DNA from: an uncultured Mailhella sp. | Lineage (GTDB): Bacteria > Desulfobacterota > Desulfovibrionia > Desulfovibrionales > Desulfovibrionaceae | Length of the DNA stretch: 64,000 nucleotides | Direction of reading: 5' to 3' | Assembly: GCF_963931295.1 (NCBI RefSeq) | Contig: NZ_OZ007001.1 | Location: forward strand, 2,373,001 to 2,437,000 | Part shown: in pieces, positions 17,240 through 24,532 of the stretch | Position numbering within the stretch: the first letter of the stretch is position 1 | How the letters are laid out: each line of letters begins with the position of its first letter | Notes under the pieces: model-generated | Databases searched by the model: none | Told to the model about the DNA's origin: nothing | What the model saw: only the letters and a program-made list of their open reading frames with translations | Translations under genes and position numbers: made by a program

Positions 17240-18877
17240 TCAGCATGCGTAGGCTATGCCGAGCTTTTCCGCCACGGCGTGGTCGGTGGCGACCAGAGCG
17301 TCGGAGCGGCCCACGGGCAGAGAACTGTTGCCGATGGGGGCCATGAGCTTGCGCATTTCGCTGTCGAAGGCGAGCACGTAGTCCACAATGGCCTGTGCCC
17401 CTCTGTCCACGTCGAGACGCGCCACGAGGCGCGGATCCTGCGAACAGATGCCGTTGGGGCACAGACCCGTGGAACAGTTGTTGCAGCGGCCGTTCTCGTT
17501 GCCCACGCATCCGAGCAGCTGGATGAGGAGCTTGCCGATGAACACGCCGTTGGCGCCGAGGCAGATCATCTTGAAGGCGTCGGCAGCCGCGTTGCCGGTG
17601 AGGCCCACGCCGCCGCCGGCCCAGAGCGGAATCTGACCCTGCAGACCCTGACGCACGGCGGCGAGGTAGCAGTCGCGCAGCTTGGACACCACGGGATGGC
17701 CGGTGTGATCGAGGGAAACCTCGTTGGCCGCGCCGGTGCCGCCCTGAATGCCGTCGATGAAGAAGCCGCCGCAGATGCGGTAGGGGTCGCGCAGAAGGTT
17801 GTTGTACACGGAAACCGAGGTGGCCGAGGCCGCGCACTTGATGGCCACGGGCACGCGGAAGCCGAAGGCCGCGTTGAGCGAAAGGTGCATCTTCTGCACC
17901 GATTCCTCGATGGAGTAGAGGCCCTGATGGTTCGGCGGCGAATGCAGGGTGGACTTGGGCACGCCGCGGATGGCCTGAATGTGCGGAGCCACCTTGGAGG
18001 CGGGAAGCAGGCCGCCGTCGCCGGGCTTGGCGCCCTGACCGATCTTGATGAGCACGCCTGCGGGATCCACCTTCATGCGGGGCAGCGCCTTGACGATGCG
18101 GTCCCAGCCGAAGTGGCCGGACGCGATCTGAATGATGAAATACTTGAGCTTGTCGGACTCCATGAGCTTGACGGGCATGCCGCCTTCGCCGGAGCTCATG
18201 CGCACGGGCAGTCCGCATTCCTCGTTGAGGTAGGCGGCGGCCATGGCGATGGCTTCCCAGGCGCGGGTGGAGAGCGCGCCGATGGACATGTCGCTGAAGA
18301 TGAGCGGATAGATCCAGTTCACGGGCGGGGTGTGACCGGTCTTCACGAGCTTGCCGTCGCGCACCTGAAGTTCTGTGGCGAGGTCGCGGGAGGGCAGCAC
18401 GCGGCCCAGCGGAGCGCGCATGTCGAAGGTGTGACGTTCGGAGTCGAGGGCGGGGTCGGTCATCTGGCTGATGCGGCCCACCACGATGGCGTCGAGGGTG
18501 CGCTGCGTGTTCAGGTTGGTGCGTCCGCCGCGGCGGATGGGGCCGTTCACGCGGGCGATCACCGGAATGCGCTGATCGGGGTTGCGTTCGGGATGAATGG
18601 CGTCGTTGGGGCAGACCTTGGCGCAGAAGCCGCAGCCCACGCACAGATGGGCAAGGTCGGTCTTCTGGCGGATGACGGGCCGTGCAAGATGCTTCTTTTC
18701 CGGATCGGGCCAGGGCTTTTCCGAAACCGTGAGGTCCTGACGCATCATGCGGACTTCGATGGCGTTCTGCATGCACTGGGCCACGCAGCTGCCGCACATG
18801 GTGCAGCGGGTGGGATCGTAGCGGATGATCCAGCGCAGATCGTCCGTGCAGTTGTCGAGAGCCTTTACTGTTTGCAT
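17240..18877 (-). CDS. Glutamate synthase FMN-binding central subunit with N-terminal ferredoxin domain
   Basis: 545 aa. The N-terminus carries two 4Fe-4S motifs (CTMCGSCVAQCMQNAIE and CVGCGFCAKVCPNDAIH). The rest is the FMN/2-oxoglutarate synthase barrel of GltB: SSGEGGMPVKL, IGQGAKPGDGGLLP, SPPNHQGLYSIE, GIQGGTGAANEVS. It ends with the 3Fe-4S cysteines in CNNCSTGLCPNGIC. It makes glutamate from 2-oxoglutarate and ammonia channelled from the amidotransferase chain. I chose the ATG at 18877, with GAGG upstream, because it starts just ahead of the conserved domain. It overlaps the end of the amidotransferase gene by 13 bp, suggesting translational coupling. Confidence 0.92.
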   Translation of the reverse strand: MQTVKALDNCTDDLRWIIRYDPTRCTMCGSCVAQCMQNAIEVRMMRQDLTVSEKPWPDPEKKHLARPVIRQKTDLAHLCVGCGFCAKVCPNDAIHPERNPDQRIPVIARVNGPIRRGGRTNLNTQRTLDAIVVGRISQMTDPALDSERHTFDMRAPLGRVLPSRDLATELQVRDGKLVKTGHTPPVNWIYPLIFSDMSIGALSTRAWEAIAMAAAYLNEECGLPVRMSSGEGGMPVKLMESDKLKYFIIQIASGHFGWDRIVKALPRMKVDPAGVLIKIGQGAKPGDGGLLPASKVAPHIQAIRGVPKSTLHSPPNHQGLYSIEESVQKMHLSLNAAFGFRVPVAIKCAASATSVSVYNNLLRDPYRICGGFFIDGIQGGTGAANEVSLDHTGHPVVSKLRDCYLAAVRQGLQGQIPLWAGGGVGLTGNAAADAFKMICLGANGVFIGKLLIQLLGCVGNENGRCNNCSTGLCPNGICSQDPRLVARLDVDRGAQAIVDYVLAFDSEMRKLMAPIGNSSLPVGRSDALVATDHAVAEKLGIAYAC

Positions 18878-19971
18878 ATGCGCACCCTCAGGTCGTTGTC
18901 GACGACGATGGTTTCCCTCTCGCCGGGATAAATGTCTGTGGAAACGTCGCGGTCGGGCATGACGGCGTTGAGACCGCACACTTCGGAGGAGATGGCGAGC
19001 ATGTCCTTGGTGCGGCCGACCACCACGGGACGCAGTTTCTTGGAGTCGCAGCAGGTCATCATGCGGCCGTCGGGAAGCATGGCGATGATGGCGTTCGGCC
19101 CGTTGATTTCAAGATGGGCGAGCGTCTCGCGGATGATGCGCAGCACTTCCGCGTCTTCGCGCTTGTCGATTTCGGCGAAGGGCAGGGGCGTGATGACGTG
19201 CTTGTAGTACTCGATGGGCCACTTGAGCTCGTGCAGCACGTAGTGAAGGCTGTAGAGCAGGCACTGCGAGTCGGATTCAAAGCCGGTGTAGCCGCGGTGC
19301 AGCGACTTCTGAAATTCCCTGTTCTTGGTGTAGAAGGTGTTTTCGCCGTTGGCGCAGAGGGTGTAGCCCTGAAGGAAGAACGGATGGGCCGCGTAGCGCA
19401 CGATGTCGTAGTTGGTGTTCTGGCGGCACTGGGTGACGATGTTCCTCGCGAGCAGCGGGCAGGAATCGTCCCAGAGGCGGAAATAGGTGGCGATGTCGCG
19501 CGGATCGCCTATTTCCTTGAGGGTGAGGGTGTCGGGCCAGAAGGAATAGACGAAGCCTTCATTGTCCTTTTCCAGCATGGCGCGCAGGGCGAGGCGGGTG
19601 TCGAGCAGAAGGGCGGACTTTTCCTCGTCGCTGCTGTAGCGGTAGTGCGGCGGATAGTCGTACACGCGGAAGAGGTAGCGTTCCATGGGGCGGATGTCCA
19701 GCCCGGGACGCGCGTCGTACTTGGGAGTCCAGCTGAAAAGCAGGGAGAAATGATGCTCGGCCATGTAGTCGTCCACGGCGCGCATGCCTTCCCGGGAGCA
19801 GGCCGCAGAGAGCAGAGGCCTGTCTTTCCATTCGGCGAAGGGCCCGGCCAGGTCCTGCATGACCATGGCGAAGCCGGAGTTGTCATACCCTTCCTGCTGG
19901 GGAAGCATGAGTTCGAGCGCTTTGCGCGGCCCGATGGGCGTTAAGCTCTTTATCGACCCTATTCTGCACAT
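18865..19971 (-). CDS. Glutamate synthase glutamine-amidotransferase subunit (class II)
   Basis: 368 aa. It is the N-terminal glutaminase part of GltB as a separate chain. The chosen start, ATG at 19971 (GAGG eight bases upstream), gives MCRIGSIKSL, placing the catalytic Cys2 at the mature N-terminus as class II amidotransferases require. In-frame codons further upstream would bury it and are not protein-like. Other class II features include QQEGYDNSGFAM and the later SDSQCLLY region. It releases ammonia from glutamine for the FMN subunit encoded next. It follows glnN by 178 bp, a gap with two hairpins. Confidence 0.93.
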   Translation of the reverse strand: MCRIGSIKSLTPIGPRKALELMLPQQEGYDNSGFAMVMQDLAGPFAEWKDRPLLSAACSREGMRAVDDYMAEHHFSLLFSWTPKYDARPGLDIRPMERYLFRVYDYPPHYRYSSDEEKSALLLDTRLALRAMLEKDNEGFVYSFWPDTLTLKEIGDPRDIATYFRLWDDSCPLLARNIVTQCRQNTNYDIVRYAAHPFFLQGYTLCANGENTFYTKNREFQKSLHRGYTGFESDSQCLLYSLHYVLHELKWPIEYYKHVITPLPFAEIDKREDAEVLRIIRETLAHLEINGPNAIIAMLPDGRMMTCCDSKKLRPVVVGRTKDMLAISSEVCGLNAVMPDRDVSTDIYPGERETIVVDNDLRVRICKQ

Positions 19972-20053
19972 GTTGTTGTCCTCAATATCCCTGGCCGTCT
20001 GCCGGAACGATAACGGCCTGCGATGCGTATTTGTACTGCGCCATCCGCTTGAG

Positions 20054-20140
20054 AGGGGCAGACCATGCTGTGGCCTGCCCCTGCGGAATGGCTCTTTTTG
20101 AGAGAGACGGAGAAGGCGCGGAAGCCTGTCCGCTTCCGCG
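20054..20140 (-). terminator. Two tandem hairpins between glnN and the glutamate synthase genes
   Basis: The first (20117-20140) is a 9-bp stem, CGCGGAAGC/GCTTCCGCG, starting ten bases after the glnN stop and followed on the minus strand by a pyrimidine-rich run. The second (20054-20082) is AGGGGCAG/CTGCCCCT with an inner CCA/TGG. Such structures could lower expression of the synthase genes relative to glutamine synthetase. Confidence 0.5.
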
Positions 20141-20149
20141 GCTTTCCTA

Positions 20150-22264
20150 TCAATGGGTCCACATAAGTTCGGCGTAGCTGGGCATGGGCCAGTCGGAACC
20201 GGCCATGATGGATTCCAGCTTGTCGGCATAGGCGCGGCATTCGTTCATGGCGGGGAGCACCTCGTCGCGGGCGATGACCGCAGCCTTTTCCGCCTCGGCG
20301 GTGTCGGCGAGCACCATGCGTTTTTCGTCAAGCTTGCGCAGGGCGAGCATGAGGCTCTCGGTGGAGGAGGCGAGCATGTCGAGATATTCGGTTTCCGCGG
20401 CGGGAGCCTTGCCCATGGCGGTGCGGGTGCGGTTCAGCATTTCGGCGGCGGCGCTCTGCGCCTTCATGGCCGCGGGAACGATGAGCGTGCGGCCCATGCG
20501 GCTGGCCGTGGCGGCTTCGATGCCGATGGTCTTGGCGTAGTTCTCGAACAGAATCTCCTGGCGGGAGAGGCATTCGCGTTCGGTGAGAATGCCCTGGCTG
20601 GAGAAGGTGGAGAGCACGTCGGGATCGCTGTAGTGTTCGAGGGCTTCCACGGTGTTGGCGTAGTTGGGCAGACCGCGCTTTGCGGCTTCCACGGGCCATT
20701 CTTCGGTGTAGCCGTTGCCGTTGAACACGATGGGGGCGTGTTCGGTGAACAGGTCGGTGAGCAGGCTCTGCACGGCGCTGTTCAGATCCTTGCCGGAAGC
20801 GACGTCGGCTTCGAGGCGGTCGGCGATGTCTTCAAGGGCGCAGGCCACGGCCGCGTTGATGGCGATGTTGGCCGGAGCGATGGACTGCGAGGAGCCCACG
20901 GCGCGGAATTCAAACTTGTTGCCCGTGAAGGCGAAGGGGCTGGTTCTGTTGCGGTCGGAGTAGTCGCAGGGCATGGGAGGCAGCACGTCCACGCCGATGT
21001 TCAGCGTAGGCTTGGCCTTCTTGGTGCAGGAGCCGTCGCCGGTGAAGGAACGGACCACTTCGGCCAGCTGATCGCCGAGGTACACGGAGATGATGGCCGG
21101 CGGCGCTTCGTTGGCGCCGAGTCTGTGATCGTTGCCCGCGCCGATGGTGCCGAGACGCAGCACGGCGGAGTGCTTGTGCACGGCGCGCAGCACGGCGGCG
21201 AGGAAGACCAGGAACTGCGCGTTGTCCTGCGGAGTGTCGCCGGGCTTGAGCAGGTTGTTGCCTTCGGAGTCGGAAAGCGACCAGTTGTTGTGCTTGCCGG
21301 AACCGTTCACGCCTTCAAAGGGCTTTTCGTGCAGCAGGCACATGAAGCCGTGGCGGGGCGCGATGTGGCGCATGAGGTTCATGACCAGCATGTTGTGGTC
21401 GGTGGCGATGTTCACCTTTTCATAGAGAGGCGCAAGCTCGAACTGGGCGGGAGCCACTTCGTTGTGACGGGTCTGGGCGGGAATGCCGAGACGGTACAGC
21501 GTGTGTTCAAGGTCTTCCATGAAGGCCATGACGCGGGAGGGAATGGCGCCGAAATAGTGGTCTTCCATTTCCTGACCCTTGGGGGTGGTGGCGCCGTACA
21601 GGGTGCGGCCGGTCATGATGAGGTCGGGACGCTTGGCGGCAAGGGCCTTGTCCACGAGGAAGTATTCCTGTTCCGGGCCGACCTGAGCGTCGACATGGGT
21701 GGCGCGGGTGTTGCCGAACAGACGCAGAATGCGCAGCGCCTGACGGGACACGGCGGAAGCGGAACGCAGCAGCGGAACCTTGCGGTCAAGCGCTTCGCCC
21801 GTGTAGGAATAGAACATGGTGGGAATGTGCAGCGTGTGACCGATGAGGAAGACCGGAGAGGTGGGGTCCCAGGCGGTGTAGCCGCGGGCCTCGAAGGTGG
21901 AACGCAGGCCGCCGGAAGGGAAGCTGGAAGCGTCGGGCTCGCCGGAGAGCAGGGTTTTTCCCGAGAAGGAGCTGATCATCTTGCCGTCAACGGGCTGGAG
22001 GAAGGCGTCGTGCTTTTCCGCGGTGAGCCCGGTGAGGGGATGGAACCAGTGAGTGTAATGAGTGGCGCCGCGGGAAACGGCCCAGTCCTTCATGGCGTTG
22101 GCCACGGTGCCGGCGATGGCGGGATCGAGGCGGGTGCCGTTGAGGATGGTCTGTTCGAGGTTCACATACACGTCGTGGGGCAGATGCCGGCACATGGTGT
22201 CGAGAGTGAACACGTCACAGCCGAAATATTCGTCGTCATGCCTTTGCGGGGTGGAACTTGACAT
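20150..22264 (-). CDS. glnN: Glutamine synthetase type III
   Basis: 704 aa, the large size typical of GSIII (GlnN), which makes glutamine from glutamate, ammonia and ATP. GSIII markers are present: GPEQEYFLVD, NEVAPAQFELAP, VNGSGKHNNWSLSDSEG, LGANEAPPAIISVYLG and NRTSPFAFTGNKFEFRAVGSSQS. The start at 22264 is chosen over an in-frame ATG ten codons earlier because AAGGAG lies nine bases upstream of it. It is the first gene of the nitrogen block, and a perfect sigma-54 promoter ends about 40 bases upstream, so expression should depend on an enhancer-binding activator. GSIII lacks the adenylylation control of GSI, consistent with transcriptional control. Confidence 0.96.
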   Translation of the reverse strand: MSSSTPQRHDDEYFGCDVFTLDTMCRHLPHDVYVNLEQTILNGTRLDPAIAGTVANAMKDWAVSRGATHYTHWFHPLTGLTAEKHDAFLQPVDGKMISSFSGKTLLSGEPDASSFPSGGLRSTFEARGYTAWDPTSPVFLIGHTLHIPTMFYSYTGEALDRKVPLLRSASAVSRQALRILRLFGNTRATHVDAQVGPEQEYFLVDKALAAKRPDLIMTGRTLYGATTPKGQEMEDHYFGAIPSRVMAFMEDLEHTLYRLGIPAQTRHNEVAPAQFELAPLYEKVNIATDHNMLVMNLMRHIAPRHGFMCLLHEKPFEGVNGSGKHNNWSLSDSEGNNLLKPGDTPQDNAQFLVFLAAVLRAVHKHSAVLRLGTIGAGNDHRLGANEAPPAIISVYLGDQLAEVVRSFTGDGSCTKKAKPTLNIGVDVLPPMPCDYSDRNRTSPFAFTGNKFEFRAVGSSQSIAPANIAINAAVACALEDIADRLEADVASGKDLNSAVQSLLTDLFTEHAPIVFNGNGYTEEWPVEAAKRGLPNYANTVEALEHYSDPDVLSTFSSQGILTERECLSRQEILFENYAKTIGIEAATASRMGRTLIVPAAMKAQSAAAEMLNRTRTAMGKAPAAETEYLDMLASSTESLMLALRKLDEKRMVLADTAEAEKAAVIARDEVLPAMNECRAYADKLESIMAGSDWPMPSYAELMWTH

Positions 22265-22315
22265 GTTTGTTAACTCCTTGTGGAAAGGCTTCATTGCTTT
22301 TTCTGCTACTGTTAA

Positions 22316-22331
22316 AGCAAGAAGCGTGCCA
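22316..22331 (-). promoter_or_regulatory. Sigma-54 promoter of glnN
   Basis: The minus strand reads TGGCACGCTTCTTGCT (22331-22316). This matches the -24/-12 consensus TGGCACG-N4-TTGCW at every conserved base. The predicted start is near 22305, giving a leader of about 41 nt before the glnN ATG. Confidence 0.92.
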
Positions 22332-22416
22332 AGGTTGATTATTTTTATTTAACATACTGAAAATAAAAGAATTAAATTTTTTCATTCCAATGTGAAGTTG
22401 CGAGCGAAATATCATT

Positions 22417-22621
22417 TTCGACTAAAAAGTAGAAAATTACCCCGGTTAAAATTGGACAAAAATGTAACACTTTTCAGGAATGTTCCATTAAAAGCATGAG
22501 ATTTCCGAAAGTTAGCACAAAAAATGAAAAAATCTACATTTTAGTGGATTTAAGGCAGACCATTCTGATGCCGTCGCGGAACACGGGGGAGAGAAGGGTA
22601 TTTTTCTACATTAAAGTAGAA
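22417..22621 (-). promoter_or_regulatory. Three dyad repeats TTCTAC-N6-GTAGAA, candidate enhancer sites for a sigma-54 activator
   Basis: The copies are 22417-22434 (TTCGAC, six bases, GTAGAA), 22532-22549 (ATCTAC, six bases, GTGGAT) and 22604-22621 (TTCTAC, six bases, GTAGAA). They lie about 120, 235 and 307 bp upstream of the predicted glnN start, with centres 115 and 72 bp apart, in an AT-rich (bendable) stretch. Spacing, palindromy and position fit upstream activator sequences bound by a Fis-type helix-turn-helix. The encoded NifA-like activator is the obvious candidate; that link is inference. Confidence 0.7.
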
Positions 22622-23578
22622 AATGTTTCCTCTTTTGTCGTTGCGGGGATTTTGAATTCTTGAGGAAAAAGAGGGAACTTTTTGTCGGATTTACTACTAA
22701 CTTATTGATAATAAAGGCGAATGGCAACACCTTCGGCCGGAGACGACAGAAATGTTTCCTTCTCTGGGGGCGGAACAGAAAAAGGACGGCGCGACGTGTC
22801 GGCCGAGCCGAGGGGAAGACGGAAGAGAGGCGGCCCGCCGCTGAGGGAAGGACATGGGTGATGCCGGGCCGTGATCGACGGAAAGGGGCAAGAAAGGGGC
22901 AGGCCGCGGCCTGCACAGTTTGAGGATGTTCGGCAGGGCGGGCCTCCGGTGACGGAAACAGGAGGGGCCGGAGCGGTGCGTCAGGGCGAAGCGGGCATCC
23001 TGACGGGACAGGGGAGAGATGCCGGACAGGGACGTCGCGACGTCGAGAACCCGGCGCAAGGGGGAATCAGACCGGAGCAAGGGCATAGTGAAGCCGAAAC
23101 TTTTATGGCAGGAGGGGACGAGTCGGACCGCATAGCCCCATAGCCGGAGCTGAGAAGAAGGCGAGGAACAGGCCGTCTCCCTTTTTGATGTTCGGCTGGA
23201 GGAAACTTTTTCCCGGCGCGTCAGGAAAGGCATTCGCTCCTTCATCTTTTAATGTTGCCGTTCGACGACGTTGCAGGCGGGAGGCGAAGCCGTTGCCGCT
23301 CAGCTCGGACATGACGTAGGAGAAGAGCCGCGCCTTTTGGACCGCCTCATGGCAATGAGCCCCGGCAGGGCGGATGCCGGGCGAGACGCTCCTGTTTTCC
23401 CTCTGCGCTTTCTGCCTGTGCGGTCTGTGCGGGGAGCGTTTTGGCATCTGGCGACGGAGCACGATGGATGCGGCAACGCGGCGCATTCTTTGATAATATG
23501 CGGGGGGGAGAAGGAATCCTTGCTGAACGTTTTTTTTTCTCGTACCATGCAGCCAGACCATGAATTCGAGGTGTCGCC
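22622..23578. other. Long gene-free stretch upstream of the zinc-ribbon gene
   Basis: After the AT-rich glnN control region (to about 22730) the sequence turns GC-rich with no protein-like frame on either strand and no recognisable RNA gene. A short near-repeat GAAA(A)TGTTTCC occurs at about 22618 and 22749. Close to the end, a T-run (about 23529-23537) precedes the zinc-ribbon gene. It may be remnant or regulatory DNA. Confidence 0.5.
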
Positions 23579-23905
23579 ATGACTGTTCGCTGTCCGCGCT
23601 GCAAGAGTTCCGATGTGTGCAAGGATAACCGTTACCGGGTGCTCGGCACCACGGCGGGCGGCGTAGGCGGCGCTGCGGCCGGCGTGTCGGGCATCAGCGC
23701 CGGAGCGGCGGCCGGGGCCGCCATAGGTTCCGTGTTCCCGGTGATAGGATCGGCCATCGGCGCGCTTGCCGGGGGACTTGTGGGAGCCGTGACCGGGGGC
23801 GTTTCGGGCGCGGCGCTCGGCAACAGGGCCGGACATGCCATGGACAACAAATACAATCGACATCTGTACCGCTGCCGCAAATGCGGAAAGCTCTTTGCCT
23901 TGTAG
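23579..23905 (+). CDS. Small protein: zinc-ribbon knuckles flanking a glycine-zipper segment
   Basis: 108 aa. It begins with CPRC (Cys5, Cys8) and ends with CRKCGKLF (Cys99, Cys102), which together look like the two halves of one zinc ribbon. Between them, residues 22-88 are a Gly/Ala-rich hydrophobic segment with GxxxG-type glycine-zipper spacing (GGAAAGVSGISAGAAAGAAIG and a second similar stretch). This should form a membrane hairpin or oligomerising helix pair. GAGG precedes the ATG. No function is known to me. It stands alone on the plus strand, facing the convergent sulfotransferase unit. Confidence 0.75.
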   Translation: MTVRCPRCKSSDVCKDNRYRVLGTTAGGVGGAAAGVSGISAGAAAGAAIGSVFPVIGSAIGALAGGLVGAVTGGVSGAALGNRAGHAMDNKYNRHLYRCRKCGKLFAL

Positions 23906-24021
23906 CTGCGACCTTGCGCGGACGACCCGCCCGGCGTCAGAGATCCCCTGTCAGGATGTTCAGAGAGGTTCCGTTTTTCCCCGGAGCCTCTTTTTTATGG
24001 ATGTGCTCCCCCAAAAAAAGA

Positions 24022-24410
24022 AACCATTCGGATTCCCGGCAAGCCTTCGCTTCCGGCGCATTGCCGCGGACTCTGCCGACAGCAACTATTGCTTCAGTCT
24101 GTTATTCGCCAGCCCCCCCTGATAAAAGTTTTCGGAAAGAGGATGGGGGCGCGGGGGGAAGGAGAAAAGCCCTTTTTCAAAAGGGGCTTCATTCCTCGGT
24201 CAAACTCTCCCTCTTCCTTCCTCTTTTCCAGCATCTCACCTGCGGCGGAACCATTCGTAAGCCCGGCAAGCCTTCGCTTCCGGCGCATTGCCGCGGACCC
24301 TGCCGACGGCAACTATTGCTCCAATCAGTTCTTCGCCCCCCCTGATAAAAGTTTTCGGAAAGAGGAGGGGGGGCGCGGGGGGAAGGAGAAAAGCCCTTTT
24401 TCAAAAGGGT
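24022..24410 (+). repeat. Tandem direct repeat, two copies of about 160 bp, each ending in a long hairpin
   Basis: Copy 1 runs about 24022-24187 and copy 2 about 24249-24410, offset 227 bp. They share CCCGGCAAGCCTTCGCTTCC, then GCATTGCCGCGGAC and GCAACTATTGCT, and a common end (CCTGATAAAAGTTTTCGGAA, then a G-rich stretch, GGAAGGAGAAAAGCCC and TTTTTCAAAAGGG). A 3-4 base deletion and a handful of substitutions separate them. The end part recurs near 51.9 and 60.0 kb. In copy 2 the hairpin is complete (24377-24425, 23 paired positions, one bulge); in copy 1 only its inner part remains. No frame is conserved, so it is non-coding. Confidence 0.85.
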
Positions 24411-24451
24411 TTTCTCCTTCCCCCCGCTCATCTCTCCCCCTCTCTTCCTTT

Positions 24452-24494
24452 AAAAAAAGCTGCGCCGAGGGGGAAAGTGAGGGCTCGGCGCAGC
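24452..24494 (-). terminator. Intrinsic terminator of the sulfotransferase unit
   Basis: On the minus strand an 11-bp stem (GCTGCGCCGAG/CTCGGCGCAGC, 24494-24484 with 24469-24459) is followed by TTTTTTT (24458-24452). A second smaller hairpin, GCTGCCGC-GTGT-GCGGCAGC, lies at 24498-24517, nearer the stop codon. Confidence 0.85.
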
Positions 24495-24532
24495 GGGGCT
24501 GCCGCGTGTGCGGCAGCTTTGTTTACAGGGGG

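Noticed and set aside
22474..22483. GGAATGTTCC dyad between the candidate enhancer sites
   Set aside because: Short 4-bp arms in AT-rich DNA; no repeated copies, so not reported as a site.
22660..22923. Plus-strand open frame of 87 codons in the glnN upstream region
   Set aside because: Basic, low-complexity reading over a regulatory region; no family or ribosome site.
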